From contig NZ_CP101988.1 in NCBI RefSeq assembly GCF_024508335.1, positions 62,001 to 126,000 of the forward strand: a DNA stretch of 64,000 nt, given 5' to 3'. Shown here in pieces: positions 53,610 through 63,786 of this stretch (within the stretch, counting starts at the first letter, position 1; every line of letters begins with the position of its first letter). Made by a program: the position numbers and the translations under genes. The notes beneath the pieces are model-generated. The model was not told where the DNA came from, searched no databases, and saw only the letters and a list, made by a program, of their open reading frames with translations. This DNA is from Cellulomonas chengniuliangii (GTDB lineage: Bacteria; Actinomycetota; Actinomycetes; Actinomycetales; Cellulomonadaceae).

Positions 53610-56182
53610 TGGGGCGCGTCGCGCTAAGGGGCATCCGCGCGCACCTAGTGCGCTTCCTGATGTCGCTCCTCGCTGTCGCGTTGGGCATCTCGTTCATCGC
53701 GGGCACGTTCTCGCTCAACGGCATGCTCTCGGCCACCTTCACGGGCATCGTCGACTCGACGATGCTGGGCGACGCGTACGTCCGCGGCGGTGACGAGTCG
53801 ATCCGCGCCTCCACGACCGGCACCGAGGTCGGCCCGACGCGCAACCGCATCCCGGTGGCGCTCGCCGACGAGCTCTCCAACGTCGACGGGGTCCACGCGG
53901 CCCTCCCCGAGATCTCCGGCCTCATGGTGCTGGTGGGCGCCGACGGCACCGCGGTGCAGTCGACCCAGGCCCCCAGCTTCTCGGTCAGCTACGACCCCCG
54001 GGACCGCACCAGCAAGGTCATCGCCGGCCGCGCGCCCCAGGGTTCTGGCGAGATCGCCCTGGAGACGGTGACCCTGGCCAGCTCGGGCCTGGAGGTCGGC
54101 GACACCACGCGCATGGTGGTCGGCGGGGATCTCCGTGACGTCGAGGTGGTCGGCGAGATCGACCCCGGCGGCCCGATGGCCGGCGCCACGATCGCCTACG
54201 TCGACCTCGAGACGGCCACGGCCGACTTCGCCGCCGACGGCATGGTCGCCACCATCGCGGTGTACGGCGAGGACGGGACCACCGAGCAGCAGATCGTCGA
54301 CGCCGTCAACGAGGCCGTCGCCGGCTTCGACACTCCCGTCGAGGTGGTGGGCGGCGACGCGATGCGCGTCGAGTCCCGCGACGACGTCGCCAGCCAGATC
54401 GGCTTCATCTCGACGTTCCTGCTGGTCTTCGCGGGGATCGCGCTGTTCGTGGGCGGCTTCATCATCGCCAACACGTTCGCCATGTCGGTGCGCCAGCGGA
54501 TGCGCGAGTTCGCGCTGCTGCGGGCCGTGGGCGCCTCGCCCACGCAGGTGCTGTCCTCGATCCTGCTCCAGGCCGCCGTGGTCGGCGTGGTCGGTTCGCT
54601 GATCGGCGTCGCCGGTGGCGTGGGGCTGGTGTCGCTGTTGAAGGTGGGCTTCGAGTCCATGGGCATGAGCCTGGTGGGCGACATCCCGCTCGACACGTCG
54701 ACCGTGGTCATGTCCGTGGTGATCGGCGCCGTGGTCAGCGTCGGCGCCGCGTTCCTCCCGGCGCGCCGTGCCGCGATGGTCCCGCCCGTCGAGGCGATGC
54801 GCGACGACGTCGCCACCACCGAGCGCTCGCTGCGGGTGCGGGCGATCGCCGGAGGCGTGATCGGCGGGCTTGGTGTCGTGGGCGTGGTGATCGCCGCGCT
54901 GCAGCCCGAGCTGGAGAGCGGCGAGACGCTGCTCGGCATCGGCGCCGCGGCCGTCGTGATCGGGATGCTGCTGCTGGCGCCCGTGCTCGCCCGGGGCGCC
55001 CTGGGCGTGCTGGCCGCGCCGTTCGTGGCGCTGGTCCGGCCCGTGGGGCGGCTGGCCCGCGGCAACGTGGTCCGCAACCCGCGCCGCACCGCCAACACCG
55101 CCGGCGCCCTGATGATCGGCATGGCCCTGGTCGGGGCGGCCACCGTGATCGCGGCCACCACGCAGGCGTCGCTGGGCACCGTGGTCAAGAAGGAGGCAGT
55201 GTCCGACTTCATCGTCTCCGCCGCCACGAACAGCGCCATCCCGGAGCAGGCCATCGACGAGATGCGCGACCTGCCCGAGGTGGGCTCGGTCGACGCGCTG
55301 TACTACGGCGTGTTCCTCGCCGACCGTGTGGGGGTGACCCCGGCCTCGGACAGCCTGGTCTCCACCTCGGGCATGGACCCCGCCGCGTTCGGGCGCAGCC
55401 TCGACGTCGACGAGGTCGAGGGCGACCTGCAGGCCGCGCTCAACGACGGGCAGATCGCGCTGCAGGAGTCCGTCGCCGAGGAGCACGGCTGGACGGTGGG
55501 CGACGAGCTGACCTTCCTGGGCAGCGCCGGCGCGCACGACGTGACGGTGGGGGCGATCTTCAGCTCCAACGCGCTGGGGGTCGGATCCGCGATGTCGCAG
55601 GACATGTACGACGAGATGATCGTGCCGGGCGAGCGCTATGCGGCGAACGTGTTCATCGCCAGCGCCGACGGCGTGGACCTCGAGGACACGCGCGCGGCGC
55701 TGAGCTCGACGCTCGAGCCGTACGTGGTGATCTCGCTGCTCGACAAGGACGAGTTCGTCGCCGGTATCGCCGACCAGGTGAACCAGGTGCTGGTGATCCT
55801 GTACGCGCTGCTCGGGTTGTCGATCATCATCGCCGTGCTGGGCATCGTGAACACGCTGGCCTTGTCGGTGATCGAGCGGACCCGCGAGATCGGCCTGCTC
55901 CGGGCCGTGGGCCTGGGCCGGCTGCAGCTCTCCGGGACGGTGACCATCGAGTCGGTGCTCACCGCCCTGTTCGGCACGGTCGTGGGCCTCGCGGTCGGCG
56001 TGGGCCTGGCCATGGCGCTGCAGAAGGTGTTCACCGACGACGGGCTCGGCACACTGTCCATCCCGTGGGCCAGCCTCGGCTCGATGCTGGTGCTGGCGCT
56101 GGTGGTCGGGGTGCTGGCCGCCCTCTGGCCCGCGTTGCGGGCCGCGCGGATGCCGGTGCTTGACGCCGTCAGCTACGAGTAG
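53609..56182 (+). CDS. FtsX-like ABC permease (copy 1, 857 residues)
   Basis: The product is a two-module FtsX/MacB-type permease. The N-terminal helix (HLVRFLMSLLAVALGISFIA) is followed by a large outside domain (to about residue 260), three helices with [20 protein letters not shown] and [20 protein letters not shown], then a fused second unit that starts [20 protein letters not shown], another outside domain, and helices with [20 protein letters not shown]. It starts at 53609, overlapping the ATPase stop (TGATG). The copy at 57169 has the same length and layout. Confidence 0.93.
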   Translation: MGRVALRGIRAHLVRFLMSLLAVALGISFIAGTFSLNGMLSATFTGIVDSTMLGDAYVRGGDESIRASTTGTEVGPTRNRIPVALADELSNVDGVHAALPEISGLMVLVGADGTAVQSTQAPSFSVSYDPRDRTSKVIAGRAPQGSGEIALETVTLASSGLEVGDTTRMVVGGDLRDVEVVGEIDPGGPMAGATIAYVDLETATADFAADGMVATIAVYGEDGTTEQQIVDAVNEAVAGFDTPVEVVGGDAMRVESRDDVASQIGFISTFLLVFAGIALFVGGFIIANTFAMSVRQRMREFALLRAVGASPTQVLSSILLQAAVVGVVGSLIGVAGGVGLVSLLKVGFESMGMSLVGDIPLDTSTVVMSVVIGAVVSVGAAFLPARRAAMVPPVEAMRDDVATTERSLRVRAIAGGVIGGLGVVGVVIAALQPELESGETLLGIGAAAVVIGMLLLAPVLARGALGVLAAPFVALVRPVGRLARGNVVRNPRRTANTAGALMIGMALVGAATVIAATTQASLGTVVKKEAVSDFIVSAATNSAIPEQAIDEMRDLPEVGSVDALYYGVFLADRVGVTPASDSLVSTSGMDPAAFGRSLDVDEVEGDLQAALNDGQIALQESVAEEHGWTVGDELTFLGSAGAHDVTVGAIFSSNALGVGSAMSQDMYDEMIVPGERYAANVFIASADGVDLEDTRAALSSTLEPYVVISLLDKDEFVAGIADQVNQVLVILYALLGLSIIIAVLGIVNTLALSVIERTREIGLLRAVGLGRLQLSGTVTIESVLTALFGTVVGLAVGVGLAMALQKVFTDDGLGTLSIPWASLGSMLVLALVVGVLAALWPALRAARMPVLDAVSYE

Positions 56183-56227
56183 CCCGGCGCCGGCCTGGCG
56201 GTCTCCCGCCCAGGCCGTGGCCTGACC

Positions 56228-56258
56228 CCGCCGGGGCGCGCACGTCGCGCCCCGGCGG
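56228..56258 (+). terminator. Terminator hairpin after ABC pair 1
   Basis: CCGCCGGGGCGCG (56228-56240) and its reverse complement (56246-56258) form a 13-bp stem with a five-base loop, 46 bases after the permease stop. It separates the two ABC pairs into two transcripts. Confidence 0.8.
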
Positions 56259-56335
56259 CGTCATGTCCGGGGTTCTCCTACGCTGGCCGGGGGATCTCGC
56301 CGGCATGGGCCGCGAGCACCCGCGGGAGGTCAGCC

Positions 56336-57169
56336 ATGACGCATGCCTCACCCGGTGGAACGGCGCAGCCGGTCGTGGCCGGCGGCCCGATCGCTCGGGC
56401 CCGCGGCCTGGTCAAGACGTACGGCTCGGGGGACACGGCGGTCCGCGCGCTCGACGGCGTCGACGTGGACTTCGGTCGCGGCGAGCTGACCGCGATCATG
56501 GGGCCGTCCGGATCGGGCAAGTCGACGCTCATGCACTGCATGGCGGGGCTCGACCGGCCCACCGAGGGATCGGCCGAGGTCGACGGCGACGACGTCAGCC
56601 GGATGAGCGAGCGCCGGCTCACCAAGCTGCGCCGCACCCGGCTCGGGTTCGTGTTCCAGGCCTACAACCTGGTGCCGACGCTGACCGCCGGGGAGAACAT
56701 CACGCTGCCCCTGGACATCGCGCGCCAGCCTGTGGACCGCGACTTCTTCGACACGGTGGTCGACGCCGTCCGGCTCCGCGACCGCCTGCACCACAAGCCC
56801 TCAGAGCTGTCCGGCGGCCAGCAGCAGCGCGTCGCGTGCGCTCGGGCGCTGATGTCGCGGCCCGCCGTCGTCTTCGCGGACGAGCCCACCGGCAACCTGG
56901 ACTCCGAGTCCTCTGCGGAGGTGCTGGGGTTCCTGCGCCGGTCGGTGGACGACCTGGGCCAGTCGGTGGTGATGGTCACCCACGAGCCGACCGCGGCCGC
57001 GTACGCGCACCGGGTGCTCTTCCTCGCGGACGGGCGCCTGGTCGGGGAGCTGGTGGACCCCACCCCGGCCACGGTGCTCGAGGCCCTGGGCTCGATGAGC
57101 GGGCTCCCGCCCGAGGGCCTGGACGGCTCCGGGGACCCCGGCCGCCCCGCCCGACACCAGGCGCCCTGA
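56336..57169 (+). CDS. ABC transporter ATPase, MacB/LolD-like (copy 2)
   Basis: The product has 277 residues and closely follows copy 1: ARGLVKTYGSGDTAVRALDG, Walker A GPSGSGKST, RLGFVFQAYNLVPTLTAGEN, signature LSGGQQQRVACARAL and VVFADEPTGNLDSESSAEVL. Differences cluster in the ends. The ATG at 56336 has GGGAGG upstream. The end overlaps permease 2 (TGATG). Confidence 0.94.
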   Translation: MTHASPGGTAQPVVAGGPIARARGLVKTYGSGDTAVRALDGVDVDFGRGELTAIMGPSGSGKSTLMHCMAGLDRPTEGSAEVDGDDVSRMSERRLTKLRRTRLGFVFQAYNLVPTLTAGENITLPLDIARQPVDRDFFDTVVDAVRLRDRLHHKPSELSGGQQQRVACARALMSRPAVVFADEPTGNLDSESSAEVLGFLRRSVDDLGQSVVMVTHEPTAAAYAHRVLFLADGRLVGELVDPTPATVLEALGSMSGLPPEGLDGSGDPGRPARHQAP

Positions 57170-59742
57170 TGCTCCGGGTCGCGCTGCGGGGCATCGGCGC
57201 CCACCCCGTGCGCTTCCTGCTCACCATGCTCGCGGTGGCGCTGGGCATCGCGTTCGTGGCGGGCACCTTCGCCCTGCGCACCATGCTCTCCTCGACGTTC
57301 ACCGACATCGTCGAGACGTCGATGCTCGGCGACGCGTACGTGCGCGGCGCTGATCGCGCCCCCGGGGAGTCCACCGTCGGCGGCGAGACCTCGGATGCCC
57401 GCAACCAGGTGCCCATCGGGCTGGCCGACGTGGTGGCGGGCGTCGACGGCGTCACCGCGGCGCTGCCCGACCTGAGCGGGCCGGTGGTGCTGGTGGGCGC
57501 CGACGGCACCGCCGTGCAGAGCACGCAGGCGCCCAGCTTCGCCGTGGTGCTGTACCCGCAGTCGCGGGGCGTGGACGTGGTCGCGGGGCGCCTCCCGGAG
57601 CAGCCGGGCGAGGTGGCCCTCGAGCACTCGACCCTCGAGGCGTCCGGGCTGGCGGTGGGGGACACCACCACCGTGGTGCTGGGCGGCGCGCTGCAGAGCG
57701 TCCAGGTGGTCGGCGACGTGGACGCCGTGAGCTCCGCCGCGGGCGCCACGCTCGTGTACCTCGACCCGGCGACCGGCCGCGCGCTGTTCGCCCCCGACGG
57801 CATGGTGTCCACGATCGCGGTGTACGGCGAGCGCGACCTGAGCGAGGCGGCGCTGACGGACAGGCTCGCGCCGGTGGTGCGGGACGCGGCGCCGGCGGAC
57901 GCCCCCGCGCAGGCCGTCACCGGCGACGACGCGCGCGCCGAGTCGCGCGCGGCCGTCGAGGCGATCCTCGGCTTCGTGCTGACATTCCTGCTCGTGTTCG
58001 CCGCGATCTCGCTGTTCGTCGGGGCGTTCATCATCGCCAACACGTTCGCGATGTCCGTGCGCCAGCGCACCCGCGAGTTCGCCCTGCTGCGCGCTGTGGG
58101 CGCCTCGCCCACACAGGTGCTCGTCTCGATCCTGCTGCAGGCCGCGGTCATCGGCGTGATCGGCGCCGCGCTGGGCATCGCGGGCGGACTCGCGCTGGTC
58201 GAGGTGCTGCGCCGCGTCCTGGAGTCGATGGGGATGACGCTCACGGGCAGCATCCCGCTCAACGCCTCCACGGTGGCGATCTCCCTGGGCGTCGGCACGC
58301 TGGTCAGCCTCGTCGCGGCGTTCGTGCCGGCACGTCGGGCCGCCGTGGTGCCGCCCGTGGAGGCGATGCGCGACGAGTCGACCGCCCCGGAGCGGCCCCT
58401 GCGCCTCAGGGCTGTCGTGGGGGCCGTGCTGGCCCTGCTGGGAGCGGCCGGGGTGCTGGCCGCGGTGTGGCGCCCCGAGGCCGACGGCGCGCCGCAGCTG
58501 CTCGGCTACGGGGCCGCCGGGGTGGTGCTCGGCATGCTCCTGCTGGCCCCGGTGATCGCCCGGGCGAGCATCGGGACCCTGGCCACGCCGTTCGTCGCGT
58601 GGATCAAGCCGGTGGGGCGCCTAGCCCGGGGCAACGTGGTGCGCAACCCGCGGCGCACCGCGAACACCGCCGGCGCGCTGATGATCGGCATGGCCCTGGT
58701 CGGGGCGGCCGCCGTGATCGCGGCCTCCACCACCGCGTCGACCCAGGCGATCGTGGCCCGCGAGGCCACCACCGACTACATCCTCAGCACGCCCGCGTCA
58801 GGGACCATCCCCACCGACGCCCTCACGGCGGTGCGCGCGCTGCCCGATGTCGCCGCCGCGGACGCCTTCTACGCCGGCCAGGCGCTGGTCCGCGGCCCCG
58901 AGGGTGACGAGTCGGGGGTGCTGCTCGCGGGGATCGACCCGGCCACCATCGGCCGCAGCCTCCAGGTCGAGGAGGTCGAGGGCAGCCTGCGGGACACCCT
59001 CGAGGACGACGAGGTCGCGGTGCAGCGCGGGGCCGCGAAGGACGAGGGCTGGCAGGTCGGCGATCGGATCACGCTCACCGGCGGCTCGGGCTCCCGGGAG
59101 CTGCGCGTCGGCGCGATCATCGACTCGTCGGCGATCCCCTCCCCGCTGGTCGTCTCGCCCGAGGTCTTCGACTCGCTCGTGCCCGCGGTCGAGCGCGCCA
59201 TCCCGACGGTGTTCGTCACCGCGGCCCCCGGGGCCGACGTGGACGGCCTGCGCGCGCAGCTCACCGAGGCCGTCCGGCCCTACCTGGTCGTCTCCGTGCT
59301 CGACACCGAGCAGTTCGTCGCCGGGCTCGCGGACCAGGTCAACCAGGTGCTGGTGATCCTGTACGCGCTGCTCGGGCTCTCGATCGTCATCGCGGTGCTG
59401 GGCATCGTCAACACGCTCGCGCTGTCGGTGATCGAGCGCACCCGCGAGATCGGCCTGCTGCGCGCCGTCGGGCTCGGGCGGCTCCAGCTCGCCGGCACCG
59501 TGACCATCGAGTCGATCCTCACCGCCGTGTTCGGCACCGTGGTCGGTCTCGCCGTGGGCGTCGCGCTCGCCTCCGCGATGCCCACGGTCTTCGCGGACGA
59601 CGGGCTCACCGACCTGGCCGTGCCGTGGGTGAGCCTGCTCGGCATGGTGCTGCTGGCCATCGTCGTCGGGGTGCTCGCCGCGCTGTGGCCGGGCCTGCGC
59701 GCCGCCCGGCTGCCGGTGCTCGACGCCGTCAGCTACGAGTAG
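57169..59742 (+). CDS. FtsX-like ABC permease (copy 2, 857 residues)
   Basis: The product has the same 857-residue length and module order as copy 1. It starts [20 protein letters not shown] and has [60 protein letters not shown] and [20 protein letters not shown]. The outside domains have drifted more than the helices, which suggests changed cargo or partners after duplication. It ends just before the convergent GH13 gene. Confidence 0.93.
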   Translation: MLRVALRGIGAHPVRFLLTMLAVALGIAFVAGTFALRTMLSSTFTDIVETSMLGDAYVRGADRAPGESTVGGETSDARNQVPIGLADVVAGVDGVTAALPDLSGPVVLVGADGTAVQSTQAPSFAVVLYPQSRGVDVVAGRLPEQPGEVALEHSTLEASGLAVGDTTTVVLGGALQSVQVVGDVDAVSSAAGATLVYLDPATGRALFAPDGMVSTIAVYGERDLSEAALTDRLAPVVRDAAPADAPAQAVTGDDARAESRAAVEAILGFVLTFLLVFAAISLFVGAFIIANTFAMSVRQRTREFALLRAVGASPTQVLVSILLQAAVIGVIGAALGIAGGLALVEVLRRVLESMGMTLTGSIPLNASTVAISLGVGTLVSLVAAFVPARRAAVVPPVEAMRDESTAPERPLRLRAVVGAVLALLGAAGVLAAVWRPEADGAPQLLGYGAAGVVLGMLLLAPVIARASIGTLATPFVAWIKPVGRLARGNVVRNPRRTANTAGALMIGMALVGAAAVIAASTTASTQAIVAREATTDYILSTPASGTIPTDALTAVRALPDVAAADAFYAGQALVRGPEGDESGVLLAGIDPATIGRSLQVEEVEGSLRDTLEDDEVAVQRGAAKDEGWQVGDRITLTGGSGSRELRVGAIIDSSAIPSPLVVSPEVFDSLVPAVERAIPTVFVTAAPGADVDGLRAQLTEAVRPYLVVSVLDTEQFVAGLADQVNQVLVILYALLGLSIVIAVLGIVNTLALSVIERTREIGLLRAVGLGRLQLAGTVTIESILTAVFGTVVGLAVGVALASAMPTVFADDGLTDLAVPWVSLLGMVLLAIVVGVLAALWPGLRAARLPVLDAVSYE

Positions 59743-59751
59743 CCCGCCCGG

Positions 59752-61425
59752 TCACACCAGCCGCCGCGCCCCCGGTGTCACCACGCGCAGCCACCGGTAG
59801 CCGTAGCCCTCCAGGGCCACCTCCACCGAGCCGCGCTCGTCGCACGCCAGCGACCCGTGGTCCAGCAGGTCCACCAGCTCGGTCTCCGCGTCGAGGTCCG
59901 GCAGCCGCAGCGGCACGGTCAACGGCTCCGGGCCCAGGTTGTGCACCGCGACGAGGGACCCGTCGTCCCAGGTGGCGCGGTGGGCGAACACCGCGGCGTG
60001 CGGCTGGTCCAGCACCTCCACGCCGCTCCAGCCCAGCTCGGGGGACTCCCGGTACCGGCGGATCAGCTGCTGGATGAACGAGAGCAGCGAGTCGGGGTCG
60101 TGGCGCTGCTCGGCCACGCTGATGTGCTCGGGCGCGAAGCCGCCCTCCACCACCGGCCCGGGCAGGCGCCGGCGGGCCGCCGTGGAGAACCCGCCGTTCT
60201 TGCCCGACGTCCACTGCATCGGCGTTCGCACGGCCATCCGCCCGGGGGCGGCCAGGTTCTCGCCCATGCCGATCTCCTCGCCGTAGAACAGCACCGGGGT
60301 GCCCGGCAGCGAGAACAGCAGCGAGTAGGCCATCCGGATCTGCCGGGGGTCGCCCGACAGCATCGGGGGCAGCCGGCGGCGCAGGCCACGGCCGAAGACT
60401 TGCATGTCCTCGTCCGGGCCGAACGCCGCGAACACCTCCTGGCGCTCGCCCTCGGTCAGCTTGTCGAGGGTCAGCTCGTCGTGGTTGCGCACGAACGTGG
60501 CCCACTGGGCGTCTCGGGGGATGGGCGGGCGGTCGCGCAGCGCCTTCTCGAGCGGGGCCGCGTCGTGCCGGGCCATCGACAGGTACAGGCTCTGCATGCC
60601 CACGAAGTCGAACATCATCGTCAGCTCGTCGCCGTCGCTGCTGCCGAAGTACTCCACCTGCTCGGCGTGCGGCAGGTTCACCTCGCCCAGCAGGATCGCG
60701 TCGCCGGCGCGGCGGCCCAGGAACGAGCGGAGGGCACGCAGGTAGGAGTGCGGGTCGCCGTCCTCAGAGCCCGGCTCCACCTCGGCGCCCTCGAGCAGGA
60801 ACGGCACCGCGTCCACCCGGAACCCGGACAGCCCCACCTCGAGCCAGAAGCCCATGACCTTCGCGATCTCGTCCCGCACCTTGGGGTTCGAGACGTTGAG
60901 GTCGGGCTGGTGCTTGTAGAACCGGTGCAGGTAGTACTCGCCGGTCTTCTCGTCGAGTTCCCAGATGGACGTCTCCTGGTCGGGGAAGACCACCTCGTGC
61001 TGCGTCGGCGGGGGCGGGTCGGAACGCCACACGTAGAAGTCGCGGTACGGGTTGTCCTTGCTGGACCGTGCTGCCTTGAACCAGGGGTGCTTGTCGGAGG
61101 TGTGGTTGACCACCAGGTCGGCGATCACGCGTATGCCGCGGTCCCGGGCGGTGCGGATCATCTCGACAAGGTCCCCATGGGAGCCCAGCCGGGGGTCCAC
61201 GCCGTAGAAGTCCGTGATGTCGTAGCCGTCGTCCTTCTCCGCCGTCGGATAGAACGGCATGAGCCACAGGCAGGTGACGCCGAGGTCGGCCAGGTGGTCC
61301 AGGCGCTGCGTCAGGCCGGCGAAGTCGCCTATCCCGTCGCCGTTCCAGTCCATGAAGGTCTCGACGTCCAGGCAGTAGACGACGGCGTTCTTCCACCACA
61401 GGTCGCCCGTGTCGGTGATCCTCAT
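59752..61425 (-). CDS. GH13 alpha-glucanase, trehalose-synthase-like
   Basis: The product has 557 residues with the GH13 barrel. Marks are DWNGDGIGDFAGLTQRLDHL, the beta-strand 3 block VIADLVVNHTSDKHPWF, the nucleophile region GFRVDAVPFL, the general acid GEVNLP and VRNHDELTLDK. The run GDGIGDFAGLTQRLDHLADL and EVVFPDQETSIWELDE fit trehalose synthase (maltose-trehalose isomerising) and its relatives. The C-terminal beta domain ends VALEGYGYRWLRVV. I used ATG at 61425, overlapping the stop of the flavin enzyme gene (ATGA). The frame is open upstream, but that is a shadow. Confidence 0.9.
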   Translation of the reverse strand: MRITDTGDLWWKNAVVYCLDVETFMDWNGDGIGDFAGLTQRLDHLADLGVTCLWLMPFYPTAEKDDGYDITDFYGVDPRLGSHGDLVEMIRTARDRGIRVIADLVVNHTSDKHPWFKAARSSKDNPYRDFYVWRSDPPPPTQHEVVFPDQETSIWELDEKTGEYYLHRFYKHQPDLNVSNPKVRDEIAKVMGFWLEVGLSGFRVDAVPFLLEGAEVEPGSEDGDPHSYLRALRSFLGRRAGDAILLGEVNLPHAEQVEYFGSSDGDELTMMFDFVGMQSLYLSMARHDAAPLEKALRDRPPIPRDAQWATFVRNHDELTLDKLTEGERQEVFAAFGPDEDMQVFGRGLRRRLPPMLSGDPRQIRMAYSLLFSLPGTPVLFYGEEIGMGENLAAPGRMAVRTPMQWTSGKNGGFSTAARRRLPGPVVEGGFAPEHISVAEQRHDPDSLLSFIQQLIRRYRESPELGWSGVEVLDQPHAAVFAHRATWDDGSLVAVHNLGPEPLTVPLRLPDLDAETELVDLLDHGSLACDERGSVEVALEGYGYRWLRVVTPGARRLV

Positions 61426-62396
61426 GCCGCCACCCCCGCGCCGCTGAGCCGCGGGACCACGTGCTCGCCGAACACGTCCACGAACTCCTCGAGGTGCTGG
61501 CCCACGTGGTGCAGGTACACCTGCTCGAAGCCGACGTCCGCGAGCTCGGCGATCTGGTCGGCCAGCCGGCCCACGTCGGAGCCCACCAGGACGGTGCCGC
61601 GCACCTGCGAGTCGGGCACGTGCTCGCCGATGATGTCGAAGGCCTCCGGGGAGTCGACGTCCCAGCACACCGGCGGCGCGAAGGTGTTCGTCCGCCACTG
61701 GTCGCGGGCGATGGCCATCGCCGCCTGCTCGTCCGGCGCCCAGGACAGGTGCACCTGCAGCGCCAGGTCGCCGCGGCCCCCCGCATCCCGGTAGGCCGCC
61801 GCGATCGCGCGCAGCTTCTCGATCGGCTGGTTCGTGGTGATCAGGCCGTCCGCCCAGGCGGCGTGCGCCCGCGCGGTCTCGACGGACACCGCGGGGCCGA
61901 TGAGCAGCGGGGGGACCTCCGGCAGCGTCCACACCCGTGCCCGGTCCACCGTGACCAGCCCGTGGTGGGTGACCTCCTCGCCGGCGTGCAGCGCGCGGAT
62001 GACCTCGACGCACTCGCGCAGGCGGGCGTCACGGGCCGCCTTGTCCGGCCACCGGTCGCCGGTGATGTGCTCGTTCGCGTTCTCGCCCGATCCGAGCGCC
62101 ACCCAGAACCGGCCGGGGAACATCGCCGCGAGCGTGGCCGAGGCCTGCGCGACGATCGCCGGGTGGTACCGCTGTCCCGGGGCGTTGACCACACCCATCG
62201 GCAGGTCCGTGGTGGCCAGCGCGGCGCCGAGCCACGACCAGGCGAACCCGGAGTGCCCCTGCCGCTCGCTCCACGGCGCGAAGTGGTCGGAGCACATCGC
62301 CGCCCCGAAACCCGCCTCCTGGGCGCGTTGGACCGCGCTGAGCAGCGCGGTCGGATGGACCTGCTCGTGCGAGGCATGCAGCCCGATGGTTGTCAT
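61422..62396 (-). CDS. LLM-class flavin-dependent oxidoreductase
   Basis: The product has 324 residues and a bacterial-luciferase-like barrel. Marks are TTIGLHASHEQVHPTALLSA, GFGAAMCSDHFAPW, GHSGFAWSWLGAALATT, FWVALGSGENANEHITG and PPLLIGPAVSVETARAHAAW. It resembles the subgroup of F420-like oxidoreductases thought to use flavin instead of F420. The ATG at 62396 fits the conserved start MTTIGLHASH; an ATG at 62417 is upstream. The stop overlaps the GH13 gene, so the two are made together. Confidence 0.87.
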   Translation of the reverse strand: MTTIGLHASHEQVHPTALLSAVQRAQEAGFGAAMCSDHFAPWSERQGHSGFAWSWLGAALATTDLPMGVVNAPGQRYHPAIVAQASATLAAMFPGRFWVALGSGENANEHITGDRWPDKAARDARLRECVEVIRALHAGEEVTHHGLVTVDRARVWTLPEVPPLLIGPAVSVETARAHAAWADGLITTNQPIEKLRAIAAAYRDAGGRGDLALQVHLSWAPDEQAAMAIARDQWRTNTFAPPVCWDVDSPEAFDIIGEHVPDSQVRGTVLVGSDVGRLADQIAELADVGFEQVYLHHVGQHLEEFVDVFGEHVVPRLSGAGVAA

Positions 62397-62442
62397 GCCC
62401 GACATTCCTACCGGCATCCCGCGCTGCCCGCGCGGCGAGGGG

Positions 62443-63744
62443 TCAGTCTGTGGCGAGCGGCACGCCGACCGAGGCGCGCCGCTGCATCGGCGCCTCGTCC
62501 GGTTCCACGACCATGCTCCGACCCTGCCGCCAGCCGCGGCGCACCAGCAGCAGGAGCAGCGCGGAGACGAGGATCGTGCCGCTCATGAACACGGCCATCA
62601 CCAGCGGGCTGGGAGGCCCGCCGATCCCGGTGAGCGGCGCGATGACGGCCCCCAGGCCGAACTGCAGGGCGCCGAGCAGGGCCGCGGCCGAGCCTGCGCG
62701 GTGCGGGTTCGACTCGAGCGCGATCGCCGGGGCCGAGGGCATCACCAGCCCCACGGTGCCGAGGGTCAGCATCATGAGAAGCGTCAGCGGCCAGAACGGC
62801 GCCCCCGCCACCGCGACGGCCACGAGCACCACCGAGACCGCCACCCCGGCCACCACGCCGCCCGCCAGGATCTGCTGCGGCCGGAACCGCCCGACCAGCG
62901 CGCCCGCGATCTGCGTGCCCGCGGTGATCGACACCGCGCCCCCCGCGAACACCCAGCCGAATTCCTGGGCGGTGAGCCCGTACCCGTCCTGGAAGACGAA
63001 CGTGGACGAGGAGACGTAGGTGAACATCGCCGCGAGGTAGAAGGCGGACAGCAGCGCCAGCCCCAGGAAGCCCCGGTCCATCAGCAGCTCGCGGTACGAG
63101 CGCAGCGCGGCGACTGTGCCGCCGGTGCGGCGGCGCTCGACCGGCAGGGTCTCCGTCAGCGCCGTCGCGGCGAGCACCAGCAGCGCGGCTCCGACCGCGG
63201 CCAGGAACCCGAAGATCAGCCGCCAGGACCCGAAGTGCAGCAGCTGGGCGCCGATGGTCGGCGCGAGCACGGGCGCCACGCCGACCACCAGCATCAGTCG
63301 GGCCATGACCTTCGACACCGCGTCGCCCTCGAAGCGGTCACGCACCATCGCCATCGAGAGCACCATGCCCGCGGCGGCGGTGAATCCCTGGACCACGCGC
63401 AGCGCGGTGAACACCTCGATGGACTGCACCAGCAGCATCGCGGCCGAGGCGACCGAGTACACGGCCAGCGCCACGAGCAGCGGGCGCCGCCGCCCGAAGG
63501 TGTCCGAGAGCGACCCGATCAGCAGCTGCCCCGCCGCCAGGCCCGCCAGGGACGCGGTCAGGGTGAGCTGCACGGCGGCCGATGTGGCGCCCAGGTCGGC
63601 CGTGATCTCAGGGAACGCCGCGAGGTAGGTGTCGAACGTGAACGGCCCGATGGCCGTCAGGGCGGAGAGCAGCAGCACCAGCCCGGCGCTGATGCGCGCG
63701 CGGGTGGGGGCAGGGGTGAGCCCCGGGTCACGAGCGATGTCCAT
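62443..63744 (-). CDS. MFS multidrug exporter, Bcr/CflA type
   Basis: The product has 433 residues and about twelve helices. Marks are ALTAIGPFTFDTYLAAFPEI, GQLLIGSLSDTFGRRRPLLV (the loop 2-3 signature), RVVQGFTAAAGMVLSMAMVR and PVLAPTIGAQLLHFGSWRLI, all typical of the Bcr/CflA drug-efflux group. The ATG at 63744 begins MDIARDPGLTP. Its substrate cannot be told. It is likely a separate unit. Confidence 0.92.
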   Translation of the reverse strand: MDIARDPGLTPAPTRARISAGLVLLLSALTAIGPFTFDTYLAAFPEITADLGATSAAVQLTLTASLAGLAAGQLLIGSLSDTFGRRRPLLVALAVYSVASAAMLLVQSIEVFTALRVVQGFTAAAGMVLSMAMVRDRFEGDAVSKVMARLMLVVGVAPVLAPTIGAQLLHFGSWRLIFGFLAAVGAALLVLAATALTETLPVERRRTGGTVAALRSYRELLMDRGFLGLALLSAFYLAAMFTYVSSSTFVFQDGYGLTAQEFGWVFAGGAVSITAGTQIAGALVGRFRPQQILAGGVVAGVAVSVVLVAVAVAGAPFWPLTLLMMLTLGTVGLVMPSAPAIALESNPHRAGSAAALLGALQFGLGAVIAPLTGIGGPPSPLVMAVFMSGTILVSALLLLLVRRGWRQGRSMVVEPDEAPMQRRASVGVPLATD

Positions 63745-63786
63745 GAAAGCGACAACCGCCGCGAGGCGGACGGTTCTTCCCAGTGC

